Below are positions 56,361-64,000 of a stretch of DNA of 64,000 nt, piece after piece. The notes under the pieces are model-generated. The model made no database searches and was not told where the DNA came from. It worked only from the letters and a program-made list of their open reading frames with translations. The DNA is taken from assembly GCA_037013555.1 (NCBI GenBank), contig JASUAD010000024.1:8438221-8502220 (forward strand), read 5' to 3'. Positions within the stretch are counted from its first letter, which is position 1. Each line of letters starts with the position of its first letter. Position numbers and translations under genes: made by a program. This DNA comes from Sextonia rubra (taxonomy: Eukaryota > Streptophyta > Magnoliopsida > Laurales > Lauraceae).

Positions 56361-58702
56361 TGATGAGTCTTTAAAAATTCATATTTTCAAACACATTCTG
56401 ACTCATTTTAAGAACTTATTGAGTCAAAAGAGCCGCATTTAGTGTGATCTAGTGGTTTCAAGCATTTTAAATTCATTGTAGTGCATTCTTGCATAATTTG
56501 CTTCAAAATCATACTTTTTGCATATATTCATGAAACGTGTCATTTTTTAGAAGTCCATTTTTGGAAAATTTTGTGAAAATTTATATTGTCATGATATAAA
56601 TTGAATTTCATCATCAATAGTTTATTCACATATAATCATGAAGAGCGGTGTGTATTTTTATTGTCATTTCACGAGAGATGGGCCTACAGTCATGCATTTA
56701 TGATCTTAGAGTTAAAATTGTCTTTTCACATGAATTCACATTTGTTTTGTAGGAAATTGATGATATGAGTCTTATTTTCAAAGAATTGAGGGAAAGAAAT
56801 GATTTTCAAAAGAAAAGAGAGAAGACTTAAGAGAAAAAAAAGAAAGAATAAAAATTTGTAAAGTTGGCTTCATGGTCTCACGCACATAGTCACATGTGTG
56901 GGGACACAATTGTGGAATGCTCAAGAAAGGGGTCCCACTCTCCAACTATTACAAGAATTCAAAATTAATGTAAAAAAAGAAAGCCAAAGTGGAGAGAATT
57001 CAGAATTCAAAGAAAAAAAAGTCAAAGTAGGAGAATTCAAAAATATAAAGTCAATCCCTTTTTTCTTTTTTGGACATCATACATTAAAATGGTCATAACT
57101 CTTAAACTGAGTGTCGGATTTGGACAATCTACCACTGTTAGAAAGCTCTTTTCGAGTAGATATCTATAGGATCCAAGATTGCACCAATTGGAGTTAAAAC
57201 GATAAAGGTATGATCCTAAGAAGATGGCTATAATTTTTCTACTCGGAATTGAGATTGTCTTATCAAAGGTGGGCCCTATCCTTTTGCAAGTGTTAGCTAC
57301 GGAAGATGGATACACTTAGAAATCCAGCAAGAGAAGAAATCTTATCTCATCTCAAACTTAGAAGACTTGTTGGCTAAGAAGAGGACTTACTAAAAAAAAA
57401 AAGTCACATATGAGACCTTCTTTGAAAAGGAGTAGAAGAAAAAAAATATAAATAGGAAACCCATCTCCCATAATCTTCATGGAAGAATTACACACCTCTC
57501 ACCTCTAGAATTTCTATACTCCATCTCTCCCTCTCATGTATCTCCATCTTAAGTCATCAAGGAGGATTAGCCCTAAAGCCACACCACCAACCTTGAAGAT
57601 CAACTAAAAGGAGGAATTCTTTTCCGTCCTAGTATGTGTAATCTTTTGTTTTAATTTTATTTTATACTGTGTAATGAATTCTCATACTAATTCAATAATA
57701 TTCATCTTCATACTCTTCTTATTCTTATGATTGCATGATTGCTTAATTTTTGTTTTTCTTGTTTGGATTGATGACCCAAATAAAAGAGCATATTTTTAGG
57801 AATTGCTAGGCCTAGATTAAGGGAGAATTTTGAATGAATATACTGCCTTTGACTTCTTGTTATTACTGCCTTTGACTTCAGTTGTTTTCTGCCTTTGACT
57901 TTCTATTTTACCACCTTTGACTTTAGTTGTTTACTACCTTTGACTTCCTGCACTTTTTATTTATTTTCTTGCTCTTTTCTTTTTATTTCCTGCACTTTTA
58001 TTTTAAATTTTTGCATTATTTATGTTTATGGGCATCACCCATCATTCTCATGCATCATATCATACATGCCTCCTTCATTCATGCACTAAAGCATTCTTTG
58101 CATTAGTCGAGTTCACATGTTTCATTCATCTTGTAATTTTATTATTATTATTTTTGGATTGTCATACATCATAGATTAATTTAGGAAAGTTTAGTTTTAG
58201 ATTTTTGTTTTTATTTTTAGAAAGATTCTCATGCATGATAGTTTAGGATAAATTTATGCTTAATTTAGAAAGTTGTTTTGTTTAGTTGCATTGTATTGTT
58301 TTTAAAAAGTGTAGATTCTTAACTTAACTTTTAATTTAGGAAAGTTTTTGTTTTCTTTTAATTTTGTTTAATTTGTTTCTAACTTTGTTTAGTTTTTATT
58401 TTTAGTAAGTTTCTAATTTTAGTTTTTGTTTTATTGGAAGGTCTAATGTGTATTTTTTTTTGCAGTAAATTTAATTTTATTTTTAGTAACTTTTAGATTT
58501 AGGATTTACTTTCATTATTTGAATTGTGATTGTAATTATTTTTTAAGAAATTTTTGTATTTGTTAGTTTTTAAATTAGGCTAGTTTTAGATTTTATTTAG
58601 GATAGGTTACAAGTTGAAAACTTCTTTAAACATAGCTCTTTGTGGATCGACCTGCTGTCACCAGTTTATTACTATATCGTGGTTTTGCACTTGGAACTCA
58701 CA
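56361..58702 (+). repeat. 5' LTR of the LARD-like element, 2,342 bp
   Basis: It starts TGATGAGTC and ends GGAACTCACA. A TATA box (TATAAATAG, 57,447-57,455) is followed by sequence like a transcription start. At the same place in the 3' LTR the motif has decayed (GTTTAAAAAGG). It contains a reversed copy of a roughly 120-base module shared with other LTR-like repeats (57,090-57,210) and a CTTTGACTT microrepeat (57,842-57,955). Confidence 0.8.
57842..57955 (+). repeat. CTTTGACTT microrepeat, five copies
   Basis: (C/A)CTTTGACTT recurs five times at about 23-30 base spacing, with TGCC or TACC before it. It lies within the LTR, downstream of the TATA box. Confidence 0.8.
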
Positions 58703-58712
58703 ATTAAGTTTT

Positions 58713-58730
58713 TGGTACCGTTGCCGGGGA
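58713..58730 (+). other. Primer binding site, tRNA-Asp type
   Basis: TGGTACCGTTGCCGGGGA lies 10 bases after the LTR end. It differs from the Athila/Tat-type TGGCGCC-GTTGCCGGGGA site by two transitions at a former CpG. Confidence 0.8.
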
Positions 58731-59238
58731 GTGCTATAAAAGGTAGCTTTTTTAACTTTCCATATTTACATTGTGGGTGTGATTTAAATTTGACATCTTT
58801 CTAAAAATAGGAGGACTTGCATGGAATGGTGAACTGCCCTCAACTAGAATAGGAAAGTGCATGGAATGTTAGAAAGTTAATATCACTCTTATTTGTAGAA
58901 ACTTTCTAAAATTGGAAAAAGTTACTATTTTCAACTTTTCATAACTTCTTTTGGAATAAAATACACCTAAAGCGATCTAATTGTTGTCCTTAATCTTTTC
59001 GGTGTCCAAGAAAGCCTTTGCCCCTGTAATGTGTGACAACTTGTCTGTTCTAGAAATTGGTCCTTTAAATGGGTCCATCTGTGACTCTACCACTTCCTGA
59101 TGGCTAACCTAGCCGAGTTGGTTTTATAAGACCGATTTGGAGCATTTAAGAAAACTTTTCGATCTTAGGGAGTTATTTATTTGCTTGCATAATTTTGATT
59201 TTTCTCATTAAAAAAAATGAGAAAAAGTGATTCCAAAA

Positions 59239-60770
59239 ATGGATTGGTGGGAATCCACAAACATAAGGGGACATAACAATAGGCAAACAAATGGGAATGG
59301 AATCAATGTTGATAGCTCATCAAAGTCCTGGCGTGCCTTGTGCGAACAAGATAAAATTACAAAGTTACATCGAAGAAATTGTTCAGTTGGATTTTATGAA
59401 CAGAAGTGGGCCAATCACTATGATCATCATTACAATGAGGATTCTGAGGAGGATTTTAATGGAATGATTAGCCCATATCATCAAACAATAATGGTCCCGC
59501 ATGATTACCCATACCCCACACAATCATTCACTCCTATGGATGTGGGAATTCAATGGCAAGCTAAATCAAATTCAAATTAATGACATTACCACAATGAAAT
59601 GAATAACATGTGTGGTCCAAATTGGGATAATCAATCACTCAACAATTGGTGAAATGGGCCCGATATGGATCATGTCTCTTATCCCCAATAATTTAATCTG
59701 AACCGGTCGTTTGACTATCCCTCACAGGATACATCATATGCATCCCCTTCTTTTCCCTAGTCATATGCACCTCATACTCTCTCTCCGCCTGAATGGTCAT
59801 ATGAACCACCACTATCCTGAAGAATTCTTTGGAGGCTACTTTAGCCAAATTGGTTGAGTTCACACAAAACACTATGCAAACCATACAAAATAATGAACAA
59901 CACATGAAAAGCCTAATGACTTCAATTAATCAAATAGGGCTTGAAATGTAAAAATGAAATGTTACCCTTAGAATTGAAGATGATCCTACATTCAATGAAG
60001 ATTTAAAATATATGGATCATGTAAACACATAGTGGATATCCAAGGTTACACATGAGAACATGGATGATGGTGTGATGCATGAACCAATTGATGAATCACT
60101 TGAGCCCGTGTGCCTTACTTTTCCTCAGTGTCACCCATTCCACTTCGTTAAAAAGGAATCTATGCCGTTTTACATAAATCCTTTCTATGATTCAGATTCT
60201 TCTGATGAATTTGGCATTGTGGTCTTTTTCAAATTTGGTTTTCCTATGATTGAGGAAATCATAAATGAACCTAATGAGCCTTAAAAGAAATATTACAATT
60301 GGGAGGATGCTATTTTTTAGATTTCTGAGTCGAATAATCTAGAATCCTGGGAATCATGTACTGAATTCTTCATGAAATATGATGATCGAATCCTTAGAGA
60401 AATTGCCCTCGCACTTCTTGGCCCTCAATGTTATTTAAAAAAATTTGTAGAATTGGAGAATAGTGATCCCGTTCAGACACCCGAGTCCGACAATTTGGTA
60501 TCCTTTGAGCTCATGCCTAAACTGACCGTGGAAATCAATTCAAAAGAATTTATGACACGGGAGAACCTAGGACCACCCAGTTGCTTATTACATCCTCTCC
60601 TATCTTTCAAAGATCCATTTTTAAGGGAGGAGGAAGAAATTTTCTTTGTAGTCCTTTCTTCACAAAGTGTACAAGAACATGTAGTCCTCATGTTCATTGA
60701 ACCCACTACCAAAATGGTTTCATCTCTTTCTCTGCTTCTTGTAAACTATGCATTGGAAAACTTCATTTGA
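59239..60770 (+). pseudogene. Unassigned ORF of the LARD-like element, copy 2
   Basis: The ATG at 59,239 (MDWWESTNIRG) aligns with that at 34,292 of copy 1. An upstream in-frame ATG at 59,227 is not shared. The frame is broken by about ten stops, with open pieces at 59,239-59,580, 60,060-60,284 and 60,372-60,770. Blocks shared with copy 1 are YPYPTQSFTPMDVG..WQ, a Pro/Ser/Tyr-rich part with a possible coiled coil (59,840-59,950), FPQCHPFHFVKKESMPFYI, NPFYDSDSSDEF, and FMTRENLGPPS..KDPFLREEEE. The reconstructed length is about 500 residues. No CCHC knuckle, DSG or YxDD motif is visible. It may be a strongly diverged Athila/Tat-type Gag or a captured gene. I cannot name it. Confidence 0.6.
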
Positions 60771-61019
60771 GATCCGGGTGAACTCATGGTTTCGAATCTA
60801 GTAATGTAGGTTTTTTTTTTCTTTTTAGCATAGATATTTCCTTTTAGAAGTAGCTTCTTGTCTTTTTGTTCTTGTTTTTTTATTTTGTCTAACCTTGGAT
60901 AGGAAGCAGCTTAGACATATCTTCAAGTGACTTCTTCTCTTTACCCTCCTTTACATTTATGTTTCCTCATGTTACTTTTATAGTTCTACAGTACATGCAT
61001 AAACATCAAGAACGATGTT

Positions 61020-62543
61020 CATCTTAGGTTGGGGGGTGGGAACAAGCACGTGTATCCAATTTTAAATAAAATTTTTTTTATTTTTCTGTCACTTTTATCA
61101 TTTTAGTTAGTTTTTTTAAAAAAATTTAAGACCTTTATTTATTTTTTTCGGCCTTTATTTATTTTATTTTATTTTAGAAAAAAAGTTTTCAAAGGAATTA
61201 AAGCAATTTGAAGATATGTTGAAATCCAGAATTTTCATAGCAATTTGAAGATATATAGAAATATGGAATGTTCATACTTTTTCAAAAGAAGTAAAAAAGA
61301 AAGTTTGCATTTTCTAAAGGTGGAAACCTATTAGAAAATTATCAAAACTTGCTTTTCACATACACACTCATATACATTTTTCAACATTTTAGATAAGAAG
61401 CTTTAATGCTGGTTTTGGAATTTTTCTGGAGAATACAATGAGAACTTGAAATTTAGTTTGTAGAATTTTTTGTTTCCTAGTTCATTATTAGTGAATTGTA
61501 TATATTAGAACCAAGATGAATTAATTCGAGTGAAATGAGAACTGCTACTTAGGGTTTACTTTCAATTTGAAAAAAAAAAAGTGAAGAAAAAAAAAACATA
61601 TAACGAGAAGTTTATGACTTGTTTGGGTTCGTAGCCTTTTTAACTCGAGCTAGTAAGCTCGTAAGAGTATTTTCATACCTAGTGGCCCTAAAGCCATTTG
61701 GTTTGGGAGTCATTGGCCTAACGCTCACTACATGGGTTAAGTAAAAAGCTTAAGAAACATAAACACTGCACAATCATAAGAAAAGAAAGAAAGAAAGAAA
61801 ATGATGAATTATGGCTCAAAGAGTGTCCATAGAGCAAGGAAGTATGTATGGGGAAAGATAAGGACTTGATTTACTCTCTGGATTCTAACTTTTCTTATAT
61901 CATATGAATTTGGAAACTCTTACGTCGAAAAAAGAAAGTGAAGGGAAAAGAGGCCTATTGAAGTAAATAGTAATGTGGCAGCTATCTTAGTAACTTTGGG
62001 AGGAAATTTTTTTTTTTTGCTAAATTTCAGGGGATCAGACTATTTGAAGGTAGAATTCTATTTTTACAGCATTATTGTGGAATACTTAAAATCAGTTTTT
62101 GATCGATACAATTTTCTACCATGCACGCAAGTTGGTTATGAATTTGCAAAAATTTCAGAAAAAAGAATTGTGGACCAGACTTTGAAAAGTATGAAAATAT
62201 ATTTATTCCAGATTTCGAAAATATCTAATATGAGTGAATTTTCTTTTTGGAAATTTCATTTTTTTTTGTCTTTTACTTTTTTTATTTTATTTATTCTTCT
62301 TTAAAAAAAATAAAAGATTTTATGGGATATTCACTGCAAAGCCTCAGAGGCACAACTCATCTACTAAGGGGAACCTAGGGGTTTAAGAGATTGCTGCATA
62401 TGCTACCTACAATTGAGAGTGATGGTGAAAGTGGTATTGCATTCTGTTTATTTTTCTTGCATTGCATTAGTTTTAGGTTAGATTAGGTTAGGATGGAAGC
62501 CTCACAATTTTCGCATTTTTTGTTAGGGACTAGCAAAACACTA
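61020..62543 (+). other. 3' non-coding tail of the LARD-like element
   Basis: It starts near a purine tract (GGTTGGGGGGTGGGAA, 61,028-61,043), like the one in copy 1 at 36,062, and runs AT-rich to the true PPT. The frame 61,975-62,304 is Phe-rich from T runs and is not convincing as a gene. Confidence 0.5.
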
Positions 62544-62554
62544 GTTGTGGGGTG
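62544..62554 (+). other. Polypurine tract of the LARD-like element
   Basis: GTTGTGGGGTG lies immediately before the 3' LTR start TGATGAGTC. Confidence 0.65.
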
Positions 62555-64000
62555 TGATGAGTCTTTAAAAATTTATATTTTCATACACATTTTGACCCAT
62601 TTTAAGGACTTATTAAGTCAGAAGAGCCTTATTTTGTGTGATCTAGTGGTTCCAAGTATTTTAAATTCATTATAGTGTATTCTTGCATAATTTGCTTCAA
62701 AATCACACTTTTTGCATACATTCATGAAATTTGCCATTCTTGAAAAGTCTATTATAGAAAAGTTTGTAAAAATTTATATTCTTATAAAATAAATTAAATT
62801 TTCATTATCATTAGTTCATTCACATACAATCATGAAGAATGGTGTGCATTTTTTTTTTTTTTGTCATTTCATGAGAGATGGGCCCATCCATAGTCATGCA
62901 TTTGTGATCTTAGGGTTAAAAATGTCTTCTTACATGAACTCACATTTGTTTTATAGGAAATTGATAATATAAGTCCCATTTTCAAAGAATTGAGGGAAAG
63001 AAATGATTTTCAGAAAAAAGGAGAGAAGACTTGAGAGAAAAAGAAGAAAGAATAAAAATTTGCAAAGTTAACTTCATAGTCCGACGCACATATTCACATG
63101 CGTGGAGACACAGTTGTAGAATGTTCAAGAAAAGGGTCCCACGCTCCAATTGTTGTAATAATTTAAAATTAATGTAACCAAGGTGGAGAGAATTCAAAGA
63201 AAAAAAAGTCAAAGAAGGAGAATTCAAAAATAGAAAGTCAATCCCCCCTTTTTTTTTTTTGGACATCATACATTAAAATGGTCATAACTCTCAAATCGAG
63301 AGTCGGATTTGGACAATCTACCACTGTTAAAAAGCTATTTTCGAGTAGATATATGTAGGATCTAAGAGTGCACCAATCGGAGTTATAACAATAAAGTTAT
63401 GACCCTAAGAAGATGGCTATAATTTTTCTACTCGGGATTGAGATTGTCTCATCAAAGGTGGGCCCTATCCTTCGGCAAGTGTCGCAACGAAAGAAGGATA
63501 CACTTAGAATTCCAGCAAGAGAAGGAATCTTATCTCATCTCAAACTTGGAAGAATTGTCGGCCAAGAAGAGGGCTTACTAAAAGAAGAAATGCCACATAT
63601 GAGACCTTCTTTGAAAAGGAGTAAAAGAAAAAAAAAGTTTAAAAAGGGAACCCCTTTCCTATACTCTTCATGGAAGAATTACTCACCTCCCACCTCACTC
63701 CATCTCTCCCTTTCTTATTCTTCATCTTAAGTCATCAAGGAGGCTTAACCCTAAAGCCACACCGCCAACCTTGAAGATCAACTAGAAGGAAGAATTCTTT
63801 TCTGTCCTAGTATGTGTAATCTTTTATTTTAATTTTATTTTATATTGTGTAATGAATTCTCATACTCGTTCAATAACATTCATCTTGATATTCTTCTTAT
63901 TCTTATGGTTGCATGATTGCTTAATTTGTGTTTTTCTTGTTTGGATTGATGACCCAAATAAAAGAGCATATTTTTAGGAATTGTTGGCCTAGATTATGGG
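62555..64000 (+). repeat. 3' LTR of the LARD-like element (truncated by the window)
   Basis: The 1,446 bases present align with 56,361 to about 57,824 of the 5' LTR. Substitutions are frequent (10 in the first 84 bases) and small indels occur. Confidence 0.85.

Larger units (their letters stand above)
56361..64000 (+). mobile_element. Large non-autonomous LTR retrotransposon (LARD-like), 3' LTR cut by window end
   Basis: The 5' LTR (56,361-58,702) opens TGATGAGTCTTTAAAAAT. The same opening recurs at 62,555, where a 3' LTR begins and runs out of the window. The internal region (58,703-62,554, 3.85 kb) has a tRNA-Asp type primer site, a leader, one decayed ORF and a 1.5 kb non-coding tail, but no protease, RT or integrase. 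The LTRs differ by roughly 10% by eye, so the insertion is old, though still younger than copy B, whose integrase it splits. The bases before the 5' LTR are GTTAG. The matching target copy is outside the window. Confidence 0.8.

Noticed and set aside
61975..62304. 109-codon frame in the 3' tail of the LARD-like element
   Set aside because: It is Phe-rich from T runs, has no counterpart in the other copy and lies in non-coding sequence before the PPT.

Overview
The window is nuclear DNA of a flowering plant, AT-rich and made almost entirely of transposable elements. Support for this comes from plant-type Ty1/copia and Ty3/gypsy chromovirus polyproteins, tRNA-iMet and tRNA-Asp type primer sites, hAT, Mutator, PIF/Harbinger and Ptta/En/Spm (CACTA-type) remains, and a nuclear copy of plastid 23S rRNA. 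The species cannot be told from the sequence.

Left part (1-25,700): a decayed Ty1/copia element with a 215 bp 3' LTR (about 1,975-5,767) follows a 1.2 kb irregular array of GAAGTTC-type motifs. Next come a Mutator-like element with 150 bp TIRs (7,217-9,165), a non-autonomous hAT element (9,260-10,592), two tandem copies of an 814 bp LTR-like unit (11,134-12,785), a complete solo LTR (14,500-17,342, target duplication GAGAT), a Harbinger transposase pseudogene split by a plastid 23S insertion (18,553-19,790), and a second, shorter Mutator-like element (20,845-21,554). The only likely host gene is a two-exon minus-strand gene of unknown function (22,311-24,847).

Right part (25,700-64,000): two degenerate plus-strand Ty3/gypsy chromovirus copies, A (about 27,660-33,120) and B (about 37,910-56,360), lie head to tail and may share the LTR between them. 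Copy B carries a CACTA-type element near its gag, a complete young chromovirus (44,755-54,480, minus strand) inside its reverse transcriptase, and a large non-autonomous LTR element (56,361 to beyond the window) inside its integrase. A relative of that last element lies between copies A and B (about 33,480-36,080).

The young element is the best-preserved unit. It has two 2,490 bp LTRs that differ at 8 sites by eye, PBS, PPT, an ATATT target duplication, and gag-pol frames separated by one extra base in a C run. The most novel material is the pair of non-autonomous elements with a shared unassigned reading frame, and the palindromic motif arrays inside the transcribed part of the chromovirus LTRs. 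No CRISPR, intact rRNA or tRNA gene was seen.
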